Shown here piece after piece: positions 1 through 12,189 of a stretch of DNA of 64,000 nucleotides. Under the pieces are notes generated by a model. The model made no database searches. It was not told the origin of the DNA and saw only the letters and a program-made list of their open reading frames with translations. The position numbers and the translations under genes were made by a program. The stretch's first letter is position 1; each line of letters starts with the position of its first letter. This stretch comes from Lucifuga dentata (Eukaryota > Chordata > Actinopteri > Ophidiiformes > Bythitidae): contig VXCM01000216.1 of assembly GCA_014773175.1 (NCBI GenBank), positions 248,001-312,000 of the forward strand, read 5' to 3'.

Positions 1-1900
1 TTATACACACATTACTGCTTTAATCTGGATAATATTATCTGTTCAGAAAGCAATAATTGCTCATATCCGAGTAGTGTTATCAGTTTTGGGTTGCATCTAT
101 GTTGGTTTGAGCAGCTGGCAGAATTTATCAATGAGGACTGCAACCCCTGACCAAACACCAACAAGTTTTTAAATTAAAAACTTTATAAAAGGGGTCAAGA
201 TGGGGCCCTCAGGAGAGAGGCGGGGCCCACGGNTTAAATTAAAAACTTTATAAAAGGGGTCAAGATGGGGCCCTCAGGAGAGAGGCGGGGCCCACGGTGC
301 AGCTCCCAGTCTGCCTGTAGGAGAGGCGGCTCTGGGTTAATGCCTCAACTATCACACACACTGATAATTAACTGGTTCCTATGCACACGGCAATTTTAGA
401 AGTATTTGTTCTGCAAATGAAAATATTTGCAGGAGGAAAATGCAAATAAAAACAGCAGAGGCACACTTCTCTGTCCTCAGTATTTTGACTCATGAGTTGC
501 TTATGCAGTAGTTTGAATTTTTTCTGATCCATTAACACTCCTGTCTGCCTATCTGTTGGCTACGAAAACTGTTAGACATGTAAACCACATTTGTGCATGG
601 ACCATATGTATGCTATTTCTTGGTTTATCAGTTATTTTTGTTTTTCTGTTCTAGATTCTTATCAAACCTAATTCTGCTTGTCAAAATAGCATATCTGAAT
701 TTTTTAGGTAATGGTAAAATAAGAACAGTTTAGGTTGAGTTTTGATAACTTCCAGAAGAATATTTGTTACGTTCTGCCTGCTTGGAGATATGTTTTACAT
801 TATTCCAGCATGTTTGTCCACCCACACATTGTAAATGATGAAAGATGGAGACGGTAAACACAAAAATCTGAATGCTCAGCGAACATTGATGGGCTGTGCT
901 TACATGCCAGATGGTGCCCTCCCTGCTGACTTGTCATTTTCATTTAAAAAGTTACATTTTCAAGTTAGAAGATTTTATTTTTTATTGTACAAATATATAA
1001 AAACCTAGATATCTCATGGGAAAATTCAACAAAACATATGACATTTGCTATACACATTTTAAAACACTAAATTAGCATATAAATGGCTTGGATTATAGAG
1101 AGGCATTTCTTATTATCCTTAAAAAAACAATGTTGTCCTAGTCACAAAGGGACTCTAGATGGTGATGTTTCTGCCATTCCAGACTACAACAGCAATAGTA
1201 AATTCTTATTAGACAAAATTATTTTATGATTGTAGCAGGTGTCCGGCCATGCAGTGGACCAAACTTTCACTCTTTCTTCTCAAAAACCACCATTAAAATT
1301 CCAAAACGCCTGTAATTTTCCAAAAACACATAGTGAGCTTGGTGCTAATGCTAAAGCTAGTACGTGATAATGCACACAGAGGGTTAGCCTGTTAGGACAA
1401 AATTCTTTAAGTAGTTTAAACATGAGTAGCAGAAACAATAAACTTCGAGGGTATAATTTGTGTAAAACATTATTTAAAAAGTATTTTAGTATTATTTGAG
1501 GAAGTATCACATCTGGTCCTTATGTTTAGCTAAGCTGCCAGTCTGCAAGGCTGATCTGCGTACGTACTGGTTTTGATGTCACTAGTGTCCTAGCTTAGCC
1601 TTAGCTTCATGCCCACTAAAATATCTTTTGTTTTTGGAAAACTACAGGCTTTTTGTGGCACTCACTTCAATAAAGTCAAGGAAGAAGGGTGAAAGTTTGG
1701 ATGTCACTCACAAAATAAATTTATTTTAACTATTGCTAGCACTATGGAATGGCATGTCAGTCTCTTTGGTGCAATGTTTGTCCATAGGGCTGAGGTATAT
1801 TTTATGTTCCCAGTAGTCATACTGCAGCATTCTTGCAAAATAGTAATGCCTTTAAAAATGCCACAAGTGGGTCTATATTATGGAGAGTATCTATGTTCCC
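1..1900. other. AT-rich flank with no recognised gene
   Basis: No coding stretch with family resemblance was seen. A 63-64-base segment is repeated directly on either side of the single N at 233, probably an assembly artefact. Part of this span is likely 3' UTR or downstream flank of the VSIG8-like gene. Confidence 0.6.
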
Positions 1901-1909
1901 AGGGTCTTA

Positions 1910-2068
1910 CTGTATGTTCTCAGGGTCCTATGTTCCCCAGTTCAGTATTCTGTTAACACACATTAAATGTGTGTTAACAGAATAACCCTAACCATAGCCC
2001 TAACTCTAACAATTATGTGCTCTATTTTGCTATATAGCTGGGGAACATAGGACTCTGGGAACATAAGA
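1910..2068. repeat. Imperfect long inverted repeat (MITE-like hairpin) around the 1947-1983 palindrome
   Basis: The left arm around 1910-1942 (atgttctcagggtcctatg) pairs with the right arm around 2038-2068, whose complement reads tatgttcccagagtcctatg. Between the arms are the perfect palindrome and a CCCTAAC-rich stretch (1985-2010). The family is not identified. Confidence 0.6.
1947..1983. repeat. Perfect 18-bp inverted repeat with a 1-base centre
   Basis: attctgttaacacacatt is followed by one A and then its exact reverse complement. It lies about 200 bases past the stop codon of the VSIG8-like gene, so it could form a hairpin in that gene's 3' UTR. A looser outer inverted repeat surrounds it: a left arm at about 1910-1942 and a right arm at about 2038-2068, both containing cctatgttccccag or its complement. 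Confidence 0.85.
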
Positions 2069-2178
2069 ATGACCCTTATGTTATATTGGATTGTCCCGCA
2101 CAGCATTGGCTACAAGATGTTTTGTACTATATGTGCAAAAGTCTTTCAAGCCACAGTAGGCTTTCGTTTCAGTTGTAG

Positions 2179-5100
2179 TTACACAGGGTATCCATATTGA
2201 GGGTTGTATGTGACAGGAGGTTTTCCTTCCCCAGAGGCAATGCTTCTGCCTGTGTAGATGGCGCTGTGTCCTGATTCACTGACACTTGGCAGGTGGGGCT
2301 TCACTGGGTTGTAGGCTACGCTGTGGTGGGTGCGGTAGCCCACCACGGAGCGCATGCTGGAGTTTCTGCTGGATGGTCGGCTTTCTGGGGCCGGGGCATC
2401 CTCCCTAAAAATACAGCACAGGTCTCAACCAGATGCTCCTCTGTTTCTGATCATTTCACAGATGTGTGACAAGAAGTCAACCTGTATGTTACCTTATCTC
2501 ATTTCCAACCTCCTTCATATAACGACTCTTACGGCAGCAGCAAATCAGGAGCCAGATGAGAAGCAGGAGGAGCAGCAACAGCAACAGAGCACCTATCACT
2601 GCCCCAACTATGACGCCTGCTTTGTTGGTAGCTGGAAGAGCAGACACAATGCTTAGAAACAGATAATAAAGCAAGTAACATTGTTTATACTCACAGTGGT
2701 GAACACCAGCTGGTACAATATGATTATATTTTAAGGATGTAAAACAAACGTCCTGTATTTGTGTATTTGGGTGGCACCCAAACCAAAAGTGGGCAGGGAT
2801 ATTCTAGAATACCTGGTTTCTGTCTGAAATACTTTGATATAACCAGAATAGCAGCCAGTAGTGGTTTCTACACCTAAAAAACCAGACCGGTGGTTTTGCA
2901 TTATATTTTCTAAATCATACTATTGTAACAATACATTTTTGAATTGTTTTTCCTACCTTCCAGACAGCCATTGGGTTCAGATCATTACAGTACGCTATAA
3001 AAATCAACTTGTAGAGACTTGAAACATGCTTGAAATATGTAATCCATCACAGCAAACCATATGTTATTCTTATTTTTTGTCAAAGGAATATAGTCCCAGG
3101 AGAAAAGGCTACTTTTACTGAAAAATTAAAATGACTATACTTTCTACAGTCATGTATAAGGCAAAATAACACGAAAACTAAAATACAGTTTTATGTTTTG
3201 GAACATATAGTAATGTAATGGATATGGTAGTATTTATTGGCCTCAAACATGCAAAAACTAATGGTATGGCCCTTTAGGGATGGATACATTTTATCAGATA
3301 TGTTTAGATTATGTTAGAGATTATAGTAGTGCTTTACTGCAACTTTAATTTGGGGATTTTCTGCTTCAAATACAACAGCTGCTCCAATTTGGATGAAGTT
3401 TTATCTATTTAGTTCAGGATCTGTTCTTATCTGAAAATTTAATGCATTTTAGCAGCGATGTAGCCAAATACATACAGATTGCAATAGATAGCAAAGTCAG
3501 ACCATAGAATCAAAAATAAAGAGACCCTTAGGATATTAATGTATTTCAAGAATTTTAGGGTAAAATGAGAAAGTTATTACTGATGCTGGATTACTTACGG
3601 TTGTATGCGTGCAGTGCATATTTGCATTGTGCCTTGCCAACAGCATTTCTCACTTCACACAAATAATTTCCCACATAGCTGTCAGAATGGTTCCTTATCA
3701 ACAGTTCCCCAGTCTGTGGGTCTTAATGAAAGAACACAACATTACATACCACTTATATAATGTGTTATTCATGTGGCATTTGCCAGTATTTCTATATTTT
3801 TTTGTGAAGTTGCTTCCATACTTTGCGTTGCAGTGGGTGGAATTGCACCTCCACTCTCTCTTTTCCATGTATAGGTCAAAGGAGTGGATCCCTGAGCGGA
3901 TTTGCAGCAGAGGGAAACTGTACCGCCTTTCTCTTCGCTGCCTTCAACCCAGCATTTTGGCACTGACGGACGAACTACAGAAGGAAAACATTAAATAAGC
4001 TGGATTTTGGAGAGATTCTTATCATGGGAGGGTTATGGGTGTAAAATATCACTGGGATGTGGAAGGAAGGAATGTTCAAAATTCCGTTTGATAGGGGAGA
4101 GCAAGATGATGGTTGAGAAGCAGCTAAAGCAGGTGAAAATGAATTTCTTCTTACTCATCACCACCAGAGTGACTTTTCGCATGTCAACACCAGGTGATTT
4201 CTTGACTTTACACTGGTAGGTAGCTGTGTCCGAGACCCTCGCATTGGCAATTGAGATGGAAGCATCTCCCACCCTGGGGTCTCCTATGAATTTCAGCCTG
4301 CTGGAGAGGCTGGCATCACCGTAGTGGAGCGTCTGGCCTCCTGCAAATGATAAGACCTGAGATACAAAGACTGCAATCAGTGACAGCAGCAGCAGCACAA
4401 AGCAGGTTTTCCCACTATACTTTATGCAAGAACAGAGCCCAGAGCTAAAAACATAGTGTAGAGTGTTTGAAATGCTTGAGGAAGGTGGCTGAAGTAATTT
4501 CGTCACCCTCTCAGACCTGTTTTTCAAATTATTCCTGTTTTAATTGACATGTACACTCACCAGTTTGTCTTTCTGTGTCATGTCTGGGCTGACATTGGAC
4601 CATTCAATATCCAGTTCTCCTGTGTCTTCAGGGCTGGGTGTGTAGGTGCATCCCAGAGTGACTGTCTCCCCCTGGGCCTTTTGGATGGTCTGTGGACCCG
4701 TGGAGGTCACCTGCATCGCCTGTGTCACATCTCATGGATCAGAGAAAATTCTATTTAAATCATCTTATATTATACAACATGTCTCTCCCCCTCTTGAAAG
4801 CAATTTTCATAATCATCTGCTCTGACCAGCAAAAACATAAAAGCTAATTTCTCAAATGCTTCAATATTTTTCTCCCTTAATAGCATTCAAGCTCTGGGCC
4901 TGTGTTCGTAAACAGTCTCAGACTGGAGTAGGAGTGCTGATCTGAGACTAATTGGCCTCTTAAGTCAAAGTGAGATCTGAAGAATTCAGGGTTTGGAGCT
5001 GGAATGAAAATGAATATTTTTGTAAAAAGGAGTTATATATTAATTTAAAACTCTTGAGGTTCATTAACTGTCAGAAATACATTGCCAAAATAATGATCCA

Positions 5101-6722
5101 CATTGAATATTTAATAAATATGTAAAACGTAGATGACAAGTGACAGCATTACCTCTCACTGACGCACACCGTTCTTAACATATTCTTATTATATTTGAAT
5201 TACTTCAGAAACCTTGAGATTCATCAAAAGAACTGAAATTATTGTGTTCTGTGTGATGCTGTCTTTCAACATGTCAGACACCTGAAGCAAGATTCTTCTC
5301 ACCATTTAGATATTTAACCTGCAGTAGACATCTTAATGGCCCATGCAAACAAATCATCTCTGCCTTTCTGTTGACTCCACTTATCTGTAAACTCAGTTTA
5401 ATACCCTGAAAGCACTTTAGCTCCTTTCCAACAAAAGGAAATATGTCGGAGGCATTTATGAGAGTATGTAAACTGCAGATATGATGTGTGGAAACGGGAA
5501 AAACCTCACATTAGTTAATCAAATGTTTACATAAAATAACCCTTTGGGCAAATCTTGTGATCTAAGGAAAACATGTTTGTCAGGGAGTACACTTACTAAT
5601 ATGATGCGAGTTAAAATGCCAAATTCAAACCCTGCGAACCTCCTCTTTGGCCAGAAAGCATGTTCAAAAAAAAAAAAAACNAAAAAAAAAAAAAACACCC
5701 CTGAGAATTCACATCGGAACTCAACCAACCCTTCAAATGACAGCTATCACAAAAACGATTCTTGATTCAAAAATAAAAAGCATGTTGATAAAATTTTCAA
5801 ACAAATCTCAAAAACCTACAGATAAACTTTGTAGAAAAATCCCAGGAATCCTGGAAAAAAAAAAAATGTCTTCACATGATTGCCCCTGAGTCTTTCACAA
5901 TGGCTCTGTAAACAACAAACGAGTCATTAAAAAAACCTCAAAAAACAGCAAAACTCCTCTGTTTAGAGGCTTGTCAAGATTTCATGAGCCAAAATTTATT
6001 ATCTTGTCTCATAAAGGATTTTTACAATCCAGCTTTTTAGTTGGCAAATGGAAGCCAAACTCTATGAAAAATAAATTAGTAAAAATGACTTTAGACTCCA
6101 GAGGGTTGAGCAATAAACTACCTAAGTTTGGAAAGCTTTGGAAGCTTCAGCTTTGTGAAACTTCACGTGCATTTGTCTTCATACTGGTGGGCTGCGTAAT
6201 CGTTGTGTATGAATGGCATATGATCTATAAAGCAATGTTACACTCAAGCCGTATGCATTTTATTAATTGACCAGTTTTCATGTTTTCAGGGGGCGTGTAT
6301 GGAAACCAAAGCTAAATTCCACACTGGGGGACATTAAAGTCTCCTAGATTAAAGTTTATATTACTTATAGTAGCAATGTGCCAACACACACACACACACA
6401 CACACACACACAGCAGCTCGGCCTTTTGCATCTAAGCAGTGGGTACAAAAAAGTAAGAACGTTCAAAGTGGAAGCTGTCAGCAGTCGCATTATTTGTAAA
6501 TGGTCCACTGAACATCTGCAATGCAATTCATCCAAGCAGCATTACTGTCACATCAGCAGATGACAGCATGCCAGACAAGCCATTTTGATGTGTGGATCAG
6601 ATCTGACAGGATTCAAGCGAGAACAAAGAGTCATTGACACTCAAAATCCAAAATATTTCACAAGGCCCAATGTGTACAAGGATGTACTTGTAAAACCAGG
6701 AGTTTGTTTTGTCATCAGAAAG

Positions 6723-6755
<33 letters not shown>

Positions 6756-6867
6756 CAACAATAACCCACTGCTGAGTTATAAAAGCAGACTCACCTGTAT
6801 TCAGATGAATTGTTACAAGAAACAGCACCACCACCTTTAGCCTCACACTTGTGAATAAACACTCCAT
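2179..6867 (-). CDS. vsig8: VSIG8-like two-Ig-domain membrane protein, seven coding exons, 361 residues
   Basis: A type I cell-surface protein of the CXADR/CLMP/ESAM/VSIG8 family. Coding exons on the minus strand: 6795-6867, 4561-4730, 4155-4356, 3822-3974, 3599-3721, 2493-2631 and 2179-2404. All junctions keep frame and use GT-AG. Residues 1-24 are a signal peptide. The V-set Ig domain (about 26-148) has Cys52, a strand-C motif LDIEW and the DTATYQC motif ending at Cys130. The second Ig domain (about 150-238) begins RPSVPKCWVEG and has Cys156, Cys171/172, Cys221 and Cys232. A leucine-rich membrane segment (about 245-270) is followed by CCC-R-K. The cytoplasmic tail starts near KEVGNEIRED and ends in GYPV. 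LDIEW, VSDTATY-C-VKK and P-CW-EG match mammalian VSIG8 as I remember it; the EIRED juxtamembrane motif is shared with CXADR. The tail is Tyr/Ser-rich and unlike the mammalian one. Another CXADR-family paralog remains possible, and I cannot separate the a and b fish copies. Exon phases (1,0,1,1,1,2) fit the family. Confidence 0.8.
2881..3280. mobile_element. MITE family A, decayed copy in a VSIG8-like intron
   Basis: It shares ordered blocks with the better copies at 28533 and 54857: the ccttccag..gccattgg block, the cgctat(t/a)aaaatcaacttg block, aatatagtcccaggagaa, and a terminal tcaaacatgcaaaa..atggccctttagg. The termini are eroded. It sits in the intron between the TM exon and the second Ig exon pair. 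Confidence 0.7.
6385..6413. repeat. (CA)n microsatellite
   Basis: An uninterrupted CA run inside the first intron of the VSIG8-like gene. An A30 homopolymer follows at about 6725-6754. Confidence 0.95.
6795..6867 (-). CDS. vsig8: Exon 1 of the VSIG8-like gene (signal peptide)
   Basis: The ATG at 6865-6867 starts 24 codons plus one base, ending at a strong ACAG|GTGAGT donor. The peptide begins MECLFTSVRLK and continues with a hydrophobic VVVLFLV core, as expected for a signal peptide. It is too short for ordinary ORF lists. The phase-1 end joins the acceptor at 4730 (CATGAG|AT) to give an Asp codon. Confidence 0.8.
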
Positions 6868-8399
6868 TTCAGAGGCAACTGCAAGGAATTATTCAGAGAG
6901 AGTAATTTTAGCGACTGCCTGTTACATTTGAATATTTTTACTTTCTCTTACTAACATTCAACTCAGAACAAAAGTAGTACAATAATCTGCTCTTAAAGTG
7001 AAAGTGAAATAAGAAAATGTAAGACGAATTGTTTAATTCGTCAGTACAAACTACTAAGAAATCCAAATGTGCCCAACAGGTTAAACCGTATAAGTTCAAA
7101 CTTACCTTATAACGTGGAAATAATCCAAAGGAAACGTGCCGTCTGTCCTTTGAGACCTGGCAAGGTTTCAGTAATGCTGCTTATTTTAAAATCAGGTGAA
7201 ACCCAGCAGCATGTAGCCACACCCTCTCTGTCCATAGTGCATATATTAGCCACTCCTATAGGTGCTTTCTCCTTCAATATCATGCAAAACATCTTATTTT
7301 ACTAAATTTATGTGAATCTAAAATAATCTAGATTGGGAATGTGATAAATTGTTTACCATAGTTACTGCTAAAAAGGAGCATATANAAAATCACACAAAAA
7401 AAGAAATTGGATGACATTTTTTTTTATTGGTTCCCAGGAGGATATACATGTTTCTGGTGTATTTTTTAATCACAGGCCTAAGTACAGCAGCTGATGACGG
7501 AGATTAATGATTACCTGACAGGATTTGTAAGTAGTTCAACAACTATGTGGCTGCGCTGCTTCTACAAGTTCATCATGTTTATTTCAAGACAATCATACTT
7601 TTTGTTTCTTTCTCTTCATCTTTTTTCCTAAAATGTATTTTATTTTCCAAAACTAACAAATCAGTCTACATTCATAGCCTCCTGTGTACTCCTGTGATTA
7701 GAAGTAGTTTTCCCCCCCCAAAATAATGCTGTAGTTTGATTGTATTTGTACAGTTTGTACTTGAACAGGGGAGTAACTTTGAATTTTGAATATAGCCTGT
7801 ACAGTAATTTGTTTTTACAGTTCTTCCAGCAGTGACTCGTTCACTCGCTCCACCCTCTTCCCACACCCATAAAAAACACACTCATTGTTCTGACTGACAC
7901 TTAAAGGTTCCTCAGTGCTGATATACTGAGCAAATACTACAGCTACTACAGGCATCAGTCTCCAAATAAAGCCTTTATTTGATGATTGAGCTTATCCCAG
8001 ATTTACCAAAATAATGAGATTGATTGTTTTTTGTTGGAACCACAAAGTTTTTAATAAAACTTCACAGTGGCTGATAATTCAGAAATTGAAAGAAGGAGAT
8101 TTTCAATGAGAATAAGTCTGGTTGGGAGGTGAAATTATTCAGTATTGATTGTCTGAGAGTGTATGTGATGGAGCATGGCGTTAGCCATTAGGAAACTTAA
8201 GTGCTGGGTTAATGCATTCCTGCCAATAGCGTTCATTAAGGAGATGAACTAATTAGTAACACTCAAGAGGAAGCATGATCAGAAAGCAGATTTAAAAGCA
8301 ACACCACATTCTTCTCTCTCTTTAAAGATTTGCTTCATGAATACACAGCTTGAGTGACATTGGATCTATATATGAATGTGTTCATGAGTGATCCTGTAA

Positions 8400-8400
<1 letters not shown>
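6868..8400. other. Upstream flank of the VSIG8-like gene
   Basis: It contains the presumed promoter and 5' UTR of the minus-strand gene. I could not place a TATA box or transcription start with confidence. No other gene was seen. A single N lies at 7385. Confidence 0.5.
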
Positions 8401-8454
<54 letters not shown>

Positions 8455-8479
8455 CGTGTGTGTGTGTGTGTGTGTGTGA
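8400..8479. repeat. (GT)n microsatellite, about 80 bp
   Basis: TG dinucleotides with two CGTG interruptions near 8451. Confidence 0.95.
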
Positions 8480-9690
8480 GGCTGTGCAGTATGGCTGCTT
8501 TACCAGCAGGTGGTTAATTGCCCACTGCCTTCCCCTGGTGGAAGGATGAGTTTCTGGCAACACAGCTGAGCAGAATGTGCGACAGGATGAGGCGGAGGCA
8601 AGCGCACAATGCTGCAGAGACACACCTAAAGACTGCAAGAATGAGTTTCAACAAGCAGGATGACTATCTTTATAATCACTGACCTGAAACTGCTCGACTT
8701 GTTGCATCTTTTTCACAGCATCCTTTTGGCCCCAGTGCTTTCTTAATTATATCGCTAAACTTAGTAGATGAAAAGAGGCTAAAACTTGGCTCTGTCTTGC
8801 AGCCCAGCTTTGTGATAACCCCATCTATCTTCCCAGATTTGGCAAAGGTAGCCCTAATCACACCACAGGGTAGCAAACAAACCACCTTGACAGATGTCCA
8901 AATTACAAGTAAACAGCCCAGCAGGGAAGCAAACAAATGGACAAAGCAGGGAGAGGAGAAGCTACAGAAAAACAAGGCTTGCCAACAGTCATACTGAAAT
9001 TGCAAACCAGCGTGACTCACAGTGTGTCAATGTCAGGGAGCCAGTTAGGCACATGTATTCATCTTTTTAAGGTGGAACACCACTGGGACAAGGATGAGGC
9101 TTCTGGCAGAGGGAGGCAGTCATCAGCCCCTCAAAGAGCTATGTGAGATGAATTCAGACCCCAGAATCTCTGCAATTAAAACATCCACTCTGGCAGGGAA
9201 ATTGATTTTTTTTTTTTTTTGNTTTTTTTTTTTTTTTGTTGTTGTCTCCTTTACAACAATAGCTCATTAATCACAGATGTCTTGCTCATCATAAACATAC
9301 AGTACAGTCTGCAGTCTGAGCAATGTTATTTACACCATCAGTAATGAATACATGGGTAGAATGTTGTACTTGTGGCTGCCAATTGTCATTCCATTCTAAT
9401 TGTTCTTTTGGTGCAGAGAAACTGGTATGATTGCTTCTCCTTTCCAAGATAAGCTCAGCTTGAGCTGTGCTTACTCTGCACGCTTCCCACGTGACCTGCC
9501 GCAGAAAAAATAATGAAGAGTAAATGCAAGGATTCCTACCAATCCGTTTGATTCTTTATCTCTGTAACTCACCAAGAGAAGACGACATCTGCACAATAAC
9601 GCCACTGGTTGCCTATGCCTCATTTTCTGTTGGTTTGAGTGTTATCATTAGATTTAGTATTACATTTACACAGTGGTCAAAGAAGCACTG
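8480..9690. other. Intergenic, no gene recognised
   Basis: Short open frames here overlap on both strands and match no family I know. There is a poly-T run with a single N at 9222. Confidence 0.5.
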
Positions 9691-9694
9691 AAAT

Positions 9695-9830
9695 CCTTTA
9701 TTTTATTTATTTAATTTTTATTTAACCAGGAGAACCTCATTGAGATTAAAAAAAAAAATCTCTTTCTCAAGAATGTCCTGGCCAAGATAGGCAGCAATAA
9801 CATAAAGTTACAGGCAATAACATAAAACAT
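9695..9830. mobile_element. Fragment of a common fish interspersed repeat (LINE-like 3' piece)
   Basis: It carries tttatttaaccaggagaacc, then tcattgagatt, and aatctctttctcaagaatgtcctggccaag in order. I remember this string as recurring in teleost genomes and transcripts. The class is uncertain. Confidence 0.45.
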
Positions 9831-11074
9831 ACAATAAAATAAAGCAGCACAAAAATCTGCTTAGACAATATGAATTAAGTAAGTGTTAACATTTGAATAC
9901 ACTTTTCTGTAAAAATAATCTCCAGGGAACACACTAAGATCAGAACCTAAAAAAGTAGCAGCAACACTTTAAATTGGTGGTTCTGAAACTGTGTTGCATG
10001 TACCAGCAGTGGTACTTGAAGCACCATCTGGTGGTATGCCAAACGACTGGTAATTTCTGCACATGATCAAAACAATATGAATCTAAGGAAATTCTGTTAT
10101 TTTGGCGAATTATTCACAAATAAAATGGACAGTTTGGTTCTCAGACTAAACTACTGCTTTAAAGTACAAATAACACATTTTTTTTTTAATGCTAAAATAA
10201 AATAAATGTCCTGCATTCAAATTCTACCTAAATAACTGTTATGTTCCATAGAAGTTTGGAGATGAAACAAGACAATAGCCCCCAAAACACAAGTAAATCA
10301 ACAGCAGGATCAACACTTCCTTTCCAGGTATGGATTTACAGCATCAAGACGGAAATTCTAAGGAAAATCAATAAGAAAGTCACAAATGAAGAAGGGGTAA
10401 AAAAAAAAAAAAAAAAAAAATGGACAAAGGCAAAAGAGAAAGAAAGAAAGATTATATTCAGGTTGAAATATAACATCCTACACTAGCTTTAGTAAAAATC
10501 TGTGAAGGGTGAGCAGGGTTACTGCATATAATAGGCACCAAGGCCACAAATAGTGATTTTTTTTCTTTTTTTTGTGGGGGGACAGTAAATTACTTCCCTG
10601 TGAATCTCTGTCAGGGTTTGGACTATTATGGAGCCATATATCATCAGAACAGAACCTGTCTAACAGAGAATGTTTGCCAAACCTTTGCCTGCCCACACAG
10701 ACAAAACATTTCCTGACATATGAAATTAGAAAGGTGGAATTAAAGCCTGCCGGCGGTCTGAAAAGACACTCCTCAAGCCTGCTTCAACTCCTCACCTCTG
10801 AAGATGAAGGAGCAAATCTTCAGGAGGAATTCCACATATGAAATGGGAAATTAATTGGGAATTGATTGCGTATTTAGGACTCCATCTCCAGCCCTATGGT
10901 TTCTACCCACATAGCACCCCTCCCNCCCCCACCCCCACACACCCACCAACTATTTCAGCATAGATGGTGGACCCCATAATCCAATAAATTGTGGTTCTTG
11001 TGCTAAAGCCAGAGCTAAACACACACAGAGTCCACAGAGATCAAGTTCCCCTAAGCCTCGCTAAGAGTTGGATG

Positions 11075-11125
<51 letters not shown>

Positions 11126-11129
11126 NATG

Positions 11130-11171
<42 letters not shown>

Positions 11172-11850
11172 ACATTTCTGACAGAGGAATTATACAGGAT
11201 CATTCCCAATGTTGGTTCAATTAATGACATTTCTCTGTCATGCTGAGTTATTTCAAATCTCAAAATCAAAATTATGATAAATATTCTTGTAATAACATCC
11301 TGGACCACCAACTGTGTTGAGAAAAAAAAAAGTCTGATGATTAAAATGAGCATGATGTTATGCTTTATTGTCTTTTGTATCCTCAATCAATAACAGAATG
11401 GAAGAGCAAATGAGTTTGAAAGGAAATTATTTCTGTGTGATTGAAGCGCACTTGAATGGATTCTCATACACGCTTGATACATGCTTGATAGCAACATAAT
11501 AATTCATAACAGGATAACAATTTCCATCAAAACAGTAATAGTAGGTTGCAGAGTAAAATTTGCAATCTTCTGATGCTGCCTGTGCTTGTTCTTTGTTCAG
11601 TATTCAAATTACTGAGCTTGAGTTTGTTTTAATTAGACGTTTATGGTCAATAATGGTCAGTAATAAAAACACAACACACAATTTCACACACCATATACAG
11701 AAGAATTCACTCATATTTGTATTGCATTACTTGAGAAGACCCTCCTTTAACTACAGGCTGTTAATCCTAGCATAACTCTCGATGCAAGTTTAACTTTAGC
11801 CCTAAACTAAAAATACTACTCATTTTAATCTTTAACCAGAGCTTTAATGG
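9831..11850. other. Intergenic, microsatellites only
   Basis: No gene was recognised. A-rich runs (about 10400-10420), a C-rich run with an N at 10925 and the CT repeat are the only distinct features. Confidence 0.5.
11080..11168. repeat. (CT)n microsatellite, apparently doubled across a single N
   Basis: Two CT runs, each preceded by atgaaagaactctct, are separated by the N at 11126. The doubling is probably an unmerged contig overlap, so the true length is about half. Confidence 0.85.
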
Positions 11851-11854
11851 GGAC

Positions 11855-12150
11855 GTATCAGGGTTGGATTGGCCATTGGGAGAGTTGAGACTTTTCCTTA
11901 TGGGCCACAGCCATTGGTGGGTGGCCGATGGCGGTGGGCCAGCCAGTGGCCTTTGCACTGATCAATATAATATTAATTAAAATTAACTTAAACTAAGCAA
12001 ACATAATTTTTTTCTTTCATAATTTTCTTNTAATATTAATTAAAATTAACTTAAACTAAGCAAACATAATTTTTTTCTTTCATAATTTTCTTGGCAGGGA
12101 GAAACAGCAGACAATTACAGACTTATTCGCCCCACCTCTGGCATGATTGC
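11855..12150. mobile_element. Truncated hAT-type element, related to the copy at 47673
   Basis: It starts with the terminal string cagggttggattgg and shares internal blocks with the 47673-48402 element (gcctttgcactg..aatataatattaattaaaa) and its attacagacttattc block. Part is duplicated around the N at 12030 and the far terminus is missing. It appears as a deletion remnant. Confidence 0.7.
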
Positions 12151-12189
12151 ATTTTCATCATTATTTCAATGCAAATGTTTTGTATTATG

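Noticed and set aside
1985..2010. Interstitial telomere repeat
   Set aside because: Only a few imperfect CCCTAAC units (ccctaaccatagccctaac); too short and irregular.
3769..4527. Separate small minus-strand proteins at 3.8, 4.0 and 4.5 kb
   Set aside because: They are exons of one spliced Ig-domain gene extended into introns.
8366..8638. His-Thr-rich small protein
   Set aside because: It is translation of the (GT)n microsatellite, as are similar frames at 46016-46328 and 49755-50114.
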